Below are positions 44,383 to 57,014 of a stretch of 64,000 nucleotides of DNA, in pieces. The stretch comes from Xiphydria camelus (Eukaryota > Arthropoda > Insecta > Hymenoptera > Xiphydriidae), in NCBI GenBank assembly GCA_963678675.1, contig OY783195.1:24105385-24169384 (forward strand), read 5' to 3'. The translations under genes were made by a program, and so were the position numbers. The notes under the pieces are model-generated. The model was not told the DNA's origin and made no database searches. It saw only the letters and a program-made list of their open reading frames with translations. Each line of letters starts with the position of its first letter. The stretch's first letter is position 1.

Positions 44383-44839
44383 GGAAATTTGTCTCTGCCA
44401 AATCTCTACAAAATACTCTGCCGAAAGTCTGCCGTTTCTCTGCGAAAATGTTCCAATTTTTAGAGCTGGCAGAGACTTCGGCAGAGTTGGCAGAGATTTC
44501 GGCAGAGATGGCAGAGATTTCGGCAGAGATGGCAGAGTTGGTAGATTCTAATATTTTGGTAGAGTTCGCAAGAATTTCGTCAGAGTTTACACATTTGGTA
44601 GAGATTTTGTAATATTTCTGCCGACTTTGCGGACTTTGACGAAATATTTATCTAATCTGCTGAATTCTCTGCGAACTCTACCAAAATATCTGACTACTCT
44701 GCCATCTCTGCCGACATCTCTGGCAGCTCTACCGAAGTCTCTGTCAGCTCTTAAAATTGGAACATTCGCAGAAAAACGGCAGACTTTCGGCAAATTTTTC
44801 ATCGAGGTTTATCAGAGATTTGGCAGAGAACAATTTCTA
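44383..44839. mobile_element. Foldback element with GGCAGAGA tandem repeats
   Basis: TCTCTGCCAAATCTCTACAA at the left mirrors TTTATCAGAGATTTGGCAGAGA at the right. Next inward, AAAATGTTCCAATTTT mirrors AAAATTGGAACATT. Each arm contains tandem ~21-bp units of GGCAGAGATTTC. The whole is about 450 bp and has a foldback (FB-like) architecture. The 114- and 71-codon frames within it are repeat translations. Confidence 0.75.
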
Positions 44840-46507
44840 TCGGGGAACCGTATGAATGTAATGCTTATTGAGTGTAATGAAGATATCTTGAAAGGGATAG
44901 TCTTTAAAAATTGCTTTAACAACATATTGTATATCATTGCGATGAATGGTTCATTGAAATTTCTTTTATAGCTTAAGCCAACAGCAATCAATATCAATTC
45001 AATTGCGATTATCTCATTACATTAGGTATAATATATAGCTATACGAATTCTAACTTTACGCTGGTACTTACACGGAAAATCTTCTCGTAGATACTCTGTA
45101 ATACTTGTAAACAGAAATATATCTTTAAAGACACGAGAAATGTTGTAATGAGATCACCCGCGATTATAAAACAAATTGAGGGGCTGAAAAATGTATCGTA
45201 TCAATTATCGCCTAAAATTCTTAGTTAACGAGATGATCGCGATTAAAGAGAACGTGCCAGAACCCACCAGCAGTTAGTACACCTACAAATTTCATTCTCA
45301 TCGAACTCCGAAGAATTCCGGGTGACACAAAACGCATATAGGTACGTCACCAGCGTGACAAATACTTCACAGTATTTCGTGAGAAGCTCCTCTAATGAAA
45401 ACCCTGCGCTTCGTTATATACACGCCGAGGTCCTTTGAGATTCGTCCGTCGCGTGTAGTCGCGGATCCTCCGTTAACGCTACTCACTTTACGCGCGCAGG
45501 TAAATTCCAACGGATTTTCCACCCTCGTTGAAGCACCCGAGTTTTGAAACGGGATGGAGAAACCGACGTACCTATAGCCAACTAGACGCCCGAGTCATTT
45601 TATACGCGGGGGAGGAGAAGTGTCACGAATGGTTGAGGATTCCCCCGTTTCGGTCGGTTTGATAGCCGGGCAACCTCCGCACCCGCAGTTTCGGTCCTGC
45701 TCTCCGCGCGAAGAGCGTTGTCCCTCCCTCTCGCCGACTACAAAAACACCCCGCGCGATATCTGCATGGCCATCTCTCGCCAAATCCTATTAAATCCATG
45801 CCGTGCTCCGGGAGGGGTTCGAATTGCAGAGGCGAGCTGCTGCAGGAAGAGAGGCGGGGGGAAGGGGGAATCGCACGCGGATATATAAACCGTCGTTCTC
45901 CTTCATTTATAGCGGACGAGCGGGGCGGTTCGGCCTAATTCCGCGGTGATTTTAATGAGGCGCGGCAAAAAGTGGAGTAGGTAATTCGGAAGGAGCGCGG
46001 CGGATTACTTCGCGATACAGCATTTATCTTCCCCTCGGATGAAAGCACGAATCGCGAGGCCGCGGAATCGACAGCCGACGGGGATTAAAATTAAAAGTTG
46101 GACGATGTTGTTCGCTTTTTTTTTCGTATCATTATTTTGCGTCGAGAATTAATTGGCTGCGCGAGTCGTCTAGAATTCGAAATATTGAATTTTCGTGCCA
46201 TAATTAGAGTAAGTAGCATCTTGGGAAATGATGAAAAGAAAAAAGCGAAACAGAGTCGGAGCAAAATCTAGTCATGCTGAATATGACACACGTTGCAAAA
46301 TATATTGCGTCACTTGAGCCGAAGGTCGTGTATGCGCCAAAAAGTTGTTATGGAATTTAAAAAATATATTTTTTTATTCACTCAAATTTGTCGAAATGCG
46401 AATAAATAAAGTGAAAAAAAATAATTGGAAACTTAGGAGAAAAAAGGGCGCATGGGATATGGTCGATACCCCCGTACGTCATTAGTTTCCGTGATTTTTA
46501 AAAAGCT
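44840..46507. other. Unassigned sequence
   Basis: Mixed DNA, CpG-rich at 45430-46080. No exon or element recognised. Confidence 0.35.
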
Positions 46508-46699
46508 TAATGCCAAAAGGGCGTATCGATCGTATCCTGTATGCCCTTTTGTCATTAGTTTTTATAATTTGTAGTTTACCATTTTTGTACCTTTTTTACG
46601 TATTTCTATTAGATGCGAGAACAAATTTTTGTTACAAGCCCTTTTGGTTTTTACGATGCCAAAAGAATGTAAAGCGATGTATACGACCTTTTGGCATTA
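46508..46699. mobile_element. MITE with TAATGCCAAAAGG ends
   Basis: TAATGCCAAAAGGGCGTATC at the left is mirrored by TACGACCTTTTGGCATTA at the right. CCCTTTTGTCATTAG and ATGCCAAAAG recur inside, so the interior also holds copies of the end. No reliable ORF. Confidence 0.6.
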
Positions 46700-47335
46700 G
46701 TCACGCGATATACATAATACATATCACTAAACCGGGAGCATCGATGCTATAACTTAAATTTCCTTATCAAATACCCAATGAAATATTATTTACATACCCC
46801 CATTGCAACTGCTATCGCCAATGAATCATCCTGCTATCGTATTTTCACCAGCTGAATTCCCCATCACTTAATTACAGTACCATATTTTAAATTCACTTTT
46901 TCCTACTAGCCATAATTCAAAGCTGTGTGAATCTAGCCCCCACCCCCACAACCGAATACAAAATTTTGGACTAGGTGATCGTTTGCCCTTTGTTTGCCCA
47001 TGATTGCCCACATGGCCTTATTTCGTTTGCCCAACTCACCGTTTAGGAAATATTGGGAGGGAAACTAACTTCACGCTAGTCCACCACTATAGTCAAATTT
47101 CAAAATTTTAATCCCATAAATATTTACCCTTTATTTTCTCATGACTGCCCATTACTTTGCTTCACTTCCCCACACCACCATTCAAAAGATACAGCGAATT
47201 TCATTTTAAGGATAAAAATTAAATATTGTAAATTCGGTGATGACACCTCGGCATCGTTTGCCCATTTTCAGATACTGTCTCAATATGCATAAATCAAGAC
47301 CCGCGTGAGTCCGCACCCCTTGCACGTAGAAAGCA
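46700..47335. other. Unassigned, with TTTGCCCA words
   Basis: TTTGCCCATGATTGCCCA, TTTGCCCAACTCACC and ATGACTGCCCATTAC form loosely repeated words at 46980-47270, possibly an old internal duplication. Confidence 0.4.
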
Positions 47336-47587
47336 CACTGAGAGAAAATGTCTAGTTGAATACGAACCTAATAGAAAAATGTATTTGAAATAAATAAGAA
47401 TTTACTCACATTGAACACAAATCTATTTAAATTAAATAAACATTTTACATATCTTTTTAATCGAGTACGAACCTAGGAAAACATCAATTTAATTCAAATA
47501 AACTTTTTTTCGATGTTAATAAATTCCTATTCATCTCAAATTAATTTTTCTATTAAGTCGTATTCAACTAGATCTCTCCACTGGGTG
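47336..47587 (+). mobile_element. MITE family B, copy 3
   Basis: CACTGAGAGAAAATGTCTAG then TTGAATACGAACCTAATAGA at the left, and the mirror TATTCAACTAGATCTCTCCA with CTGGGTG at the right. It is the best-preserved left end of the family. Confidence 0.8.
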
Positions 47588-49522
47588 CAAGCGGCGCAGT
47601 AACGGACTGCGCACCGTGTCAATGGATTCGGACTGACAATGAGACTCACATCAGTGACCAAAAGTCTGTGTTATGCAAAATAGCACCATGTAGCATTACA
47701 CTGTATGAGATTCCGTGCTATATCGGATCGTATTAATTTATATTGGCTAGTGCACTTTATCCTGAACTGCAAGACTCGTTCAGTACTCGATATAAGTTTT
47801 TTCTCTCCGTGTCAACTGATATTTCGACAAATTAACATTTTACACAATTCCCACTTCCAACAAAAATAAAAAGAGCTACGAATAATCGGTATTACTCGTT
47901 TCTGCGCATCATCCTATGGTATCTATAGCCCCACGCTTTTCGCAGCCGCCTTTTCCATCGCTGCCCAACTTACGTCCGCTCGATAAACGGATACAATTGC
48001 GTCTACAAATCCGAGGAAATTATTCCGAATTGTTCGAGCATCGAGGCAAGCATCGAGAAGACCAGCGCGACGAGAGAATTCTCCGCTCCCAATTTCCTCT
48101 CGCGATCATTCATGAAACATGAGAGAGTCGTCTCCATCGGATCGGCTTCTATAAATTTCCAAGCAGACACTGTACGCCCCTATTTTTCTCGGACGGGCCT
48201 GAAAATGTTCCTTACCTCTCGCGGGCCGATCGATAAAAAATAATTACGTCTACTCGGAGCCCTCTGACAGGCAAATAGAAGAATATAGGCGGACTCGTTT
48301 CGTATCAACATCGAGGATTATTCATCGGATTCGATGAAAGGCGGCTCGAATGAAGTGCAGGGTAAACGATTTTCTATTCATAATTCCTCTCGTCATTACG
48401 ACGCTCGGGGCTTCTCGAATCGCGCGCGCGCGCGCACTGGCTGCGGAGAGAGCGCGCGGGGGGATGAATGCCCGCCGGGACGTGAGAACGCGCGGATGAG
48501 GCACTCGCTTTCCGCCGCCGCGATTTATTCCAACGCCCCGCGTAGGGGATCCCCCGTCGGAGAGAGGCGCGCCGCGAACGTGTACCGTTGCGGGAGACGC
48601 TACTTTGCGATGATTCCAGAAGCGCTCCGGGTTCCGCGCGTACCTATTTCGCGCGCGAAGTCATCGCGAGGGTCGCGGAAGGGTCGTCCGGCCTTTGGAG
48701 TCCATTCTTGAAACCTACTCGAATATCCTGATCGCCGAGCATCGATCGAATATCAAGGTGAAGCTTGCCCTTTTCACCCCAGCTATTGTCCCGCCCTTCG
48801 ACACGTCCTGATTTAATAAACGCCCCGCCATTGTCCACCGAGTTTGCATGTTATCGAGACGATGGAAGGAAGCTTCAGTCGCACGTGAGGCAACCCGATG
48901 AAACGAACACTTATTTCGTTAGGCTCTCTTTGAAGGGAAACCGCTGACGATAAATTTACGGCGTGAATATACATGGAGAAGTTTCAATTTTTCTGGCTTT
49001 GTCATTATCGTGTGAATAACCTTATTTTTATATGGGATCGGTGTTACGTTTTTTTTAGTCTGTGATTGTCCTATAAATATTTTCTTTGGCGATGCAAAAA
49101 CTTCCGAAAGGGCGAGTACCGCAATGTTAACCGAGTACCGCAATAGTCTCACGAAAATCGGACCTCTTTCAGAAATGTAATATTGTTAAATATTTTTGAA
49201 AAATGAAACCACATGTTTATACAGGAATGCGATGTTTTAACTGTGATTAAAATTAATTCGTTGACCTAGTCGTATAAAAATTTTAGGCTCTTCTCAATTA
49301 AATTTTATCAAAAGTTTCACATATTCATCAAAAATGTACGCACGCATGTTTCTTAGTTAAAGATCGTTTAAAATATTTAGGAATTGAAGTAAAATCTCGG
49401 ACGCATTCAATACTATTTACACAGCAATACATTTTTCGTAAGAAATATTATGATGCAAAAACAAAAAACCATACTCTCTAGGTACATAAAACCTGAATAA
49501 TAGTATCTTATGTCATAAGGCG
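47588..49522. other. Unassigned, CpG-rich centre
   Basis: 48320-48720 is very CpG-rich (CGCGCGCGCGCGCGCAC at 48421) with overlapping frames on both strands, including 125 codons at 48334-48711. None belongs to a family I know. Confidence 0.35.
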
Positions 49523-49638
49523 GAAATCCGAGGTTTTTTCAGACTGTGTTTAATTAGGTCGTAGCACAAGGCACAGTGGAGAGGCCCACCTAGCCTCGTG
49601 CTACGATCTAAACAGAGTCTTAAAAATCCGAGGATTTC
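49523..49638. mobile_element. 116-bp foldback element
   Basis: GAAATCCGAGG and TTTAATTAGGTCGTAGCACA followed by AGGC are mirrored by GCCTCGTGCTACGATCTAAA and CCGAGGATTTC. The loop is about 18 bp. Confidence 0.7.
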
Positions 49639-50103
49639 AGCCGAATGACATATACTATTTTTTCTCACGAATGCCCATTTCTCAAAACAAAATATATACA
49701 CGCGGCTCATTTCACGTTGCGTTCATCAGTTTGAAAAAAAGGACCCACTTCGGACGAAGCAATCGCGCCAGCCTGAGTAAAGTACTTTTGACAGCCTGCG
49801 GACTCCCGCTCGGTGTCACGCTGGAAAAGCGCCATCTTACGGTCTAAAAATAAGCTGGAAAAGGCCTCGAAAAGGCACGAATGAGGAAAAAATATCTAAT
49901 GAAGGAAAACTACATTGTAAAAAAAGTCAGTTAAATTTTATATAATCGTATATAATGCTATTATCCAATATGCACAATTATAAAGATTAATATAGGTACT
50001 CCATTATCAAATTTATAAAAGAAATATCATAAGGAAATAGGTATATTAATTTTCATAATCACGTATGGGAAAAAAAACTTTATACAAAAGTGTATTGTAT
50101 ATT
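49639..50103. other. Unassigned, with a repeat shared with 56 kb
   Basis: ATTATCCAATATGCACAATT to ATAAGGAAATAGGTATATTA (about 49960-50060) resembles 56005-56140, suggesting two decayed copies of one AT-rich repeat. Confidence 0.45.
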
Positions 50104-50198
50104 AACCCTAGAAGGGTATCGTACAAAATTAACCGTATTCACTGACATAAGCTTTCTGAGTAAATGTTACTCATCAATACCCCTCTCTTCTAGGGTTT
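50104..50198. mobile_element. Short inverted-repeat element
   Basis: AACCCTAGAAGGGTA at the left and TACCCCTCTCTTCTAGGGTT at the right are inverted ends enclosing about 65 bp. Confidence 0.5.
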
Positions 50199-51147
50199 AG
50201 AATACAAATTTGTATTTATACAGCGTTTATTCAACGAATTAAAACCAACCTAGAAGTACGAACCAATTCCCCTCCTTCGAGTGAATGGAACGACACACGA
50301 GGTAGCGATAGTTTGAAAAATTATGGTCGCAGCGCAAAAGCTGTGCAACGCCGTCATTTCTCGACGCCGACAAGTTAAAACCCTCCGCGCGTCCTCAGGC
50401 GCGAGAAAGAAGCGAGAGAAGGCGGGCGTACGGCGCGAGAGATCATATCCTTCTCTCCGAACGAAAAGACGGGCGGGCAGGGGGCGAGACGCGGATGTAA
50501 TAAGGCGCATCGTGCAGGCAGAATAAAAAGATCATCAATTATTATGTATAGCAGCGTAGAGGCGCCTATTATACAACCGTGTAGACTAGGTTGCGGAATA
50601 TTATTCAGAGCATTAGGCGTGCTCTCGGCCGTGCGGCATTTCCATAAAACTGCTATCTGGCATCTAAGACAACGACCGCGACGGGGTGGGTGCAACGCCG
50701 ACGGGAGGAGGGGAGCTATCGTCTCCGAGAGCTCTCCCGCGACGTCTTCGTTGCTACGTATGTTTATGGTCGCCTTAAAAACGCAAACACCAGCGCGATC
50801 CCCTCGTATATTTTAATGAGCACCACACGGAAGTGTCCCCGACGTCATCGCTAATTTACTTTGCGATATACCCGAGCGATCCAGCTCCCGGGGCGAGCTC
50901 TACCTTCGGAGCGCGACACTGTACGAAGTTTGCTGCAAGTAAGGATTTATGACCGCGTGCGGATTCGGAATTGCTTTTATTATTATGCCACTTCGTTACT
51001 CTCCACTGCCCCGTTTCTTCACCGCCGACGTCGTCTTCGTTTGTTATATTCTCTCGGAAGGAGAGCCGCGTATGGTTGCTCCTGGGCGATGGAGAACTCT
51101 CCGTTCGAGAGGCTCGATTCGATATATCGACGGAATATGAGTTGGTG
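50199..51147. other. Unassigned, CpG-rich
   Basis: Overlapping frames of 60-117 codons on both strands at 50250-51209. I recognise no domain, signal peptide or family in any of them. Confidence 0.35.
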
Positions 51148-51700
51148 CACTGAGAAAACAGTTTATTTGTAGTTGATAAATGTTTGTTTGAATATGGCGA
51201 AATAAACATTTTATCGAGCTAAGCAAATATTCGTTAACTATTACGATATCAATTTGATGCAATTAAATCCTTCGAGGCAACTGTTTTAATGAAATAAACA
51301 TTTTAATAATTAATACATATGAAGGGTTCCTTTAAAAAACAATACTTATCAAAAACGCTAATCTCTGTAATATTGGTAATAATGCCTACTCTTTCGTTGT
51401 ATCTAGCCGTGTAGTGGTGCCTACTCTTTCATTATAATGTAATATAATGAAATAATAATATAATATAATAAGTATAATATAATATAATGTAATGTAATGT
51501 AATATAATATAATAGATAATATATATTTCATTATAATATAATGAAAGAGTAGGCATTATTAGCAATACTACAGGGATTGACGTTTTTGATAAGTGTTGTT
51601 TTTTAAAGGAACCCTTCATATTTTCTCGCCCTAGTGAAATATGTATTTCGCCATATTTAAAATTACATTTATTAATTATTAAAAAACTGTTCTCTCGGTG
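51148..51700 (+). mobile_element. MITE family E, copy 2
   Basis: CACTGAGAAAACAGTTTATT at the left mirrors AAAAACTGTTCTCTCGGTG at the right. Internal TTTGAATATGGCGAAATA mirrors TATTTCGCCATATTTAAA. It is interrupted by a TA element at 51320-51618. Confidence 0.8.
51320..51618. mobile_element. 299-bp TA element nested in E2
   Basis: TGAAGGGTTCCTTTAAAAAA and its mirror TTTTTTAAAGGAACCCTTCA have TA outside each. Further in, GCCTACTCTTTCATTATAAT mirrors ATTATAATGAAAGAGTAGGC around a TAATA microsatellite. Family members at 15200 and 17535 show the joined site (ACATATTTTC). Confidence 0.85.
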
Positions 51701-52915
51701 ATACTTATTAATTTATATCCAGTAAATGTACTTATATGTAGACGAAATGTTAACGGTTAAGTTTTATTAAACCTTGAATATAGTTCATTTTAATAAACAT
51801 CGGAAATACCAGCGTTGCTTCCTAAAGTTCATCTGTTATAGGAACTTTGCAAAAATGTTTTAATAACTTCGGATTCCGAATGAGGCGATATTTGATACTA
51901 TCTTAAAGAAATGGAGAAAGTATAAAAAATTTTAATAAAGCACGTTGAAACGGTGCATTTTATGAAAATATATGATACCTACATATAACGAATTTTTTAA
52001 GACATCCGTTATTTATGGTTATGGGATATTAAGATCACACCTGTTATTAACAATCCGTTAGCTATAATACCCGTAAGTTCCGCTCGAGGTCCTCGGAAGA
52101 ACATTTTTGTCTCAAACGTTTTTTCACAAAACTCACTGTTATATTTAAAATTACTCAACCACGTCCTGTAAAACGGGACACCCTGCATAATAAATATCAG
52201 TACATTAGGTATGTACATATCTAATCTTTTCCCCTGTATTCACATCTACAATAATTCAATGCTACACGTACCTGCTTATATTTAAGTACGGGTACTATAT
52301 ACAAGATATATATACACATACTTACGTATGCCGACTCAGCAGCGTCGAAAACTCTGACCAAGTTTTCGCGCGCACTCCCGCTGACAAAGAATGTGCGAAT
52401 CTGCCGGTATTTGGAGGGTAACGACGGCTTATTTTTTCTCTTTCTCCCTTTCTCTCTCCCCTTCTCTCTCCCGCTCGCACGCATCTCCCGCAGTCTCGTC
52501 ACGTCAGCCGGGCAAGAATGCGACGGTACGGAGGTGTTCTCGATTCGGCCGATCTACTCGGATAATCGAGCTGAAAAAAGTAGTCCTTCCGGTGTAATGG
52601 AAGGAGCCGGAGTTTCGATAGGCAGCAGCGATATGTGAATGGTTCGGAGCTGAAGTTCCTTTTAAGAGACAGTTCGCTCCCCTTCGATATACGGGTCATA
52701 CTTTTTTGAATACATTCTCTGAATACAGAACGATATATTTTCTTGAAGAATTAATTATTACACGTTCAGAGATAAGGATAACCGTTAATTTAACTAAAAT
52801 AGACTAAATTCTCTCGAATTTCACATTAGCTTTAAATTCGAGAAGGAGATAGAGCCTGGAATGTTTTTACTCATTAAAAAAATAGGAAAATCATTTTAGT
52901 TGAATACATTTAATA
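51701..52915. other. Unassigned, with CT-rich stretch
   Basis: GGGACACCCTGCAT at about 52175 resembles the end of the TIR element at 24320 but has no partner. CT runs at 52435-52475 shape the short frames there. Confidence 0.4.
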
Positions 52916-54430
52916 TAGGCGAGAGTAATCGAATTTGAACAGGCGCCTAGGTTGGACCATTCCTGTATTTAGAACTGTCACTGCCCTACCAACTATAAAT
53001 ATGGCCGTCACAACTAATGGAAAAGGTGCGTCACCCAGTCCCAAATCTGGGCAGATGATTTATCTAACCGGCCGAACTACGCAAAATATCCCAACTATTC
53101 TACCCAAATAAAAAATTTTGATGCCAATTTGATCAAAATATGATCAAGAATGGATCATTCTTGATGTGATTCAAAAGTAATCCGAAGAATAAAAATATTA
53201 TGATGGTAATGTGGCCCATTTTTAATAACATTTTGATTTACTTTTAATTTGAAAACAAGAGAAACCATTTTTAATTGATTAAGGGCCGATTCCACCAACT
53301 CTGATTAAATGCTTGATTACCTAATCACGATTATATTTAATCGGCGTTCTAATCATGATTAACTGCACAATTCGTTCCACCATGAATTTTTAACCCCTGA
53401 TTATCTAATCATATACCCTCTTCGCAATAAGTTTTGTTTTTGTTGTAACGGTGATTCTGATTGGTTCATCAACGGAACTTGTAATGGAGTAGGAGGAAAA
53501 CCTGACGTGACCAACTGATGCGCTGCAAGCCGAGCTCAGTGAGCTGCCGAAATCTCCAACAGAATTTAAAAAGGAACCAGTTGCATAATACCGGAAAGCA
53601 AGCAGGAGTTGTACTCTGGGTGCAATAGCGTGGTTTCTGAAATGTGCACTCCCTTTATTGAGTAAAGATACAGAAAATTCTACGCGATTTTTAACGTAAT
53701 ATGATAATGTTGCGATATTTTAAAATAGATTATATATTATTTAAGAAGTAATTTATCTTTCTGTAGCGTGTTTCAAATTATGTACAATTTCCAGAAGCAA
53801 AGCTTCAACACTGTCTTTCGATAACCGAACGTAATGAAATCCAAATCATCCAAAGTTTGGAAATAATTAATTCGTTCCTTAATTAAATGTGGCCTTCTAT
53901 CAATTTAGATACCATTTTCATCATCAGATGATGATAAAATATCGTTGTAAAATAAATTCATGTCCGATATAGTATTGCACAGCAGTGAAACTTCGACTTT
54001 GAGGTTATGTTGATCCACGTTAATCACTGGTTAGGTTCCTAATCGGCCAAAAATGGCTGATTAAGTTCAACGGTGATTATCTCACTTTAATCATGGTTTA
54101 AAAATTGGTGGAACGCAAGAGCATGATTAAATTAAGCTAACCGAGAATTAACAATTTAATCAGAGTTGGTGGTTTCGGCCCTAAATATCATTTAAATATC
54201 ATTTTCAAATTGAAAGTGGATTAAAACATAATCAAAAATGAATAGAAATGAGATATAAAATGCAATATACACCATATTATATTCGAATCATAATGTTTTT
54301 ATTCTTTGCGTTATTTTTTATCACATCGAGAATGATCTATTTTTGATAAAATTAACATTAATTTTATTTACTAGGGTAAATACAGAAGTGGTCCAATCTA
54401 GGCGCCGTCCAAGTTCGCCAACTCTACCCT
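52916..54430. mobile_element. TIR element containing Harbinger copy 2
   Basis: GAACAGGCGCCTAGGTTGGA then CCATTCCTGTATTTA at the left mirrors TAAATACAGAAGTGGTCCAA and TCTAGGCGCCGTCC at the right. ACTCTACCCTA closes the right end next to TA. Excluding the Harbinger copy it is about 610 bp. A related terminus occurs at 55849-55905. Confidence 0.6.
53283..54181 (-). mobile_element. PIF/Harbinger derivative, copy 2
   Basis: An 899-bp inverted copy of the element at 27817, with the same ends and a TAA duplication on each side. On the minus strand the transposase remnant has lost four bases in the FITRFR region, so even the N-terminal frame is broken. Interior identity to copy 1 looks high by eye, indicating recent activity of the family. 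Confidence 0.9.
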
Positions 54431-54436
54431 ATATTT

Positions 54437-54745
54437 CATCTTTCTATATTTTAATATGATTTTAATTCAAATCACCTTATATTGATGTAGTACATAAAAA
54501 GGCAGTTCACCAATCAATCTAAACTTCACTGTATCAAACATTTCAACGATTCTGGTCTACAAGAAAATAATTGTAATTACAATCACTTGGATATGTAATA
54601 TCAATTACATTGGATAAATGTTCAATCCTACTGTACTTTAATGAAATTTTTACTTCAAATCATCTTTTTGACATTATACATAAAAAACGGTTCGCAATCA
54701 CTATAGACTTCACCTTATCAAAAGTTTAAACGATTCTGGTCTTGG
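54437..54745. repeat. Diverged tandem duplication (~185-bp period)
   Basis: TTCAAATCACCTTATATTGA .. AACTTCACTGTATCAAACAT .. ACGATTCTGGTCT at 54475-54558 recurs as TTCAAATCATCTTTTTGACA .. GACTTCACCTTATCAAAAG .. ACGATTCTGGTCT at 54654-54742. Confidence 0.75.
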
Positions 54746-55363
54746 TCCAATTCAATTTCGAGCAGCCCATACATCGATCCCGAAGATCAGTGAAGGGGAA
54801 TCACGTATTCTCGCGCCGTCCGCACGTCCGTTACGCACGGGATAGTTTCACTTCGACGACACGGCGGACCGGAGCGTGTTTTACGCGAGGCGATTTGTCC
54901 GACGACAACTCGTGATCCATAAACACGCGAGTGGCGGAGGTCTGGGAGGGCGTATGGATCACACGGTCTATCGAACATGACCGAACCGTTAATACCACCG
55001 CTTCCACCGCGGCTTTCCCTGGTTTTACCCCCCGACTGATGCCCCGTCGTTAAGCTGAATCTGCTTCCAATTTCGGCGTTTCTTTCCGCCGATTAGCGAG
55101 AGGACGCGATTACTGGGAGAAGCAGACGGAAGCGATAACGGTTATGTATGGCTGTTGTCGATTTTTTTCGTCAACAACGTAGCCGGAAATCCACCACCAG
55201 GAAATATTGAGAAGATCGTACGTAAGAATATAGTCCGAGTCCTGAGGACCAACAGCACGAAGAGACTGATACAAATCAATTTTACTGTATTTATAACAAA
55301 AGAGACAAATAAAGGTTTTCGGATTTGCTACTATGCCGAAGAATAATTTTTCCTTAGAAACTA
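54746..55363. other. Unassigned sequence
   Basis: CpG-rich at 54800-55130. Frames of 63 codons at 54787 (minus) and 55155 (plus) resemble no known protein. Confidence 0.35.
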
Positions 55364-55625
55364 CATTGAGAAAAAAACCCGGTCAATTTAATCAAAATCT
55401 GGAGACCATAATCTAACCGTTTGGTGAAATATGGATCCGCCATCTGTGTGTTTGGTTAAGCTAACTATTCTTTGGTTAGAATAACTAGGCATGTAGTTAG
55501 AATAATTAAACATGTATTCGGAATAACTAAATATTTGGTTTAATTTACTAGCATTTTGATTAGAATAACTGAACTTGGTTAATCAAATGCGTTTTGTCAT
55601 TTTGACTAAGTTATTTTTCTCAGCG
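55364..55625 (+). mobile_element. MITE family A, copy 3
   Basis: CATTGAGAAAAAAACC after TA at the left and AGTTATTTTTCTCAGCG at the right, with GGTGAAATATGGATCCGCCA inside. Confidence 0.75.
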
Positions 55626-56723
55626 GGAGCGGGGGCTTGTAGTAGCGGGAGTCGCCGACTTTGTACCGGTGCCTAAGTCGGATCATCTTTATATCTAGAA
55701 CAGCAGGGATATTTTACACTGTTTGTGTGTGATTAGTTAAATAGATACAGCATATGCTCAGACTTGGAGCCTGATGGCGCACTTTTTTCTATAGTTCTAA
55801 CGACCATATTTGTAGCTGATATGGCGTACAAATGTAGGTTTCTAGATACAGAGGTGGTCCAATCTAAGCGACGATCCAAATTCGGCTACTCTTCCCTAAA
55901 TTGTAATGTAATCTATCAATATTTAATATTTTCGAAAGAAAAATTACTGTACAGCACTGTAAGAAGATTTAAAAAATTGCATTAAATTTAATTTAATTGT
56001 AAAGCTTTTATCCAATATGTGATTATGAAGATAAATATGTATATTTTCCGTTATGAATTTATAAGGGAAATTTTACAAAGAAATATATTCATATTCATAA
56101 CTAAAATAGAGAGTATATTAATTTTGATAATCACCTATTGGAAAAAAGTTTTTTGTAAAGGTAGGTATATTAAAAATATACATTTTTTTCTTAAGTGAAT
56201 TTACTAGTATCAGTCTTTCCGTGGGTCTCAAGAAGTTATTCGGATTTCGAGGCGGCGTATTTATCATACACTTCCAAACCACGCCTCGGGTGGCCTACAG
56301 AGAGACAATGTTGTCCGATAAACTCTGGATAATATCAGCAACTTTCGTCCCACCCGTTACAAATGCCGCGACTCCGCTTACACCGTGAAAGTTGTCGAGC
56401 GAAACGAAGAAACGAAGAAACGCGGTGGAACGAAGCGAAAAAATCTCTGGCGTTTACATTGCGGGGGTAACAATCAGCAAAACAAAAGTTTGTAATTGTT
56501 GTCGATCTCGTAGCACGCTTCGCTTCTTCCCTCCGCAGCGCCTTCGTTCTCGCGGTACGCGAAAACGCTGACATTTTTTCGCTCCACTTCGCTTGGCTTC
56601 ACTCGACTCCTCGTGGTGTAAGGCGAGTCAATGGTAGCCGGTCGGCATATGTATAGCAGTGGAAAAGGCCAGGTACAATCGGATTGTCAGGCGAGTGGAG
56701 CAATTGCCATTTTAAGGCGAGGT
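55626..56723. other. Unassigned, with two repeat remnants
   Basis: 55849-55905 (GGTGGTCCAATCTAAGCG..TCTTCCCTA) is a terminus like that of 52916-54430. 56005-56140 resembles 49960-50060. The rest is unassigned. Confidence 0.45.
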
Positions 56724-57014
56724 ACACTGAGAAAAATAATTACTAGTTTCAAAAAAATGTTTCTTCAATCAAAAATATGAGGTAATTTCAGGATCAAGTC
56801 ATGGTTTTCTTTGTACAAGAAAATATTTGATAAGCTCCAGTAATTATTTTTTTGTATAGAATCTATTTCTTGTTCCCACGACGGTATTCTTGAATAAAGG
56901 CTATACTATATTCTTCGATCAAGAATTTGTACTCCCCTAAAAATGTGTAAGATCATCTGTTTTTGATTGAAGAAATACTTTTCTGACACTAGCAATTATT
57001 ATTTTTCTCAGTGT
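56724..57014. mobile_element. MITE with ACACTGAGAAAAATAATTAC end
   Basis: ACACTGAGAAAAATAATTAC then TAGTTTC at the left mirrors AGCAATTATTATTTTTCTCAGTGT at the right; CTTCAATCAAAAATATGA mirrors TTTTTGATTGAAG. A different interior from families A-E. No ORF. Confidence 0.75.
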
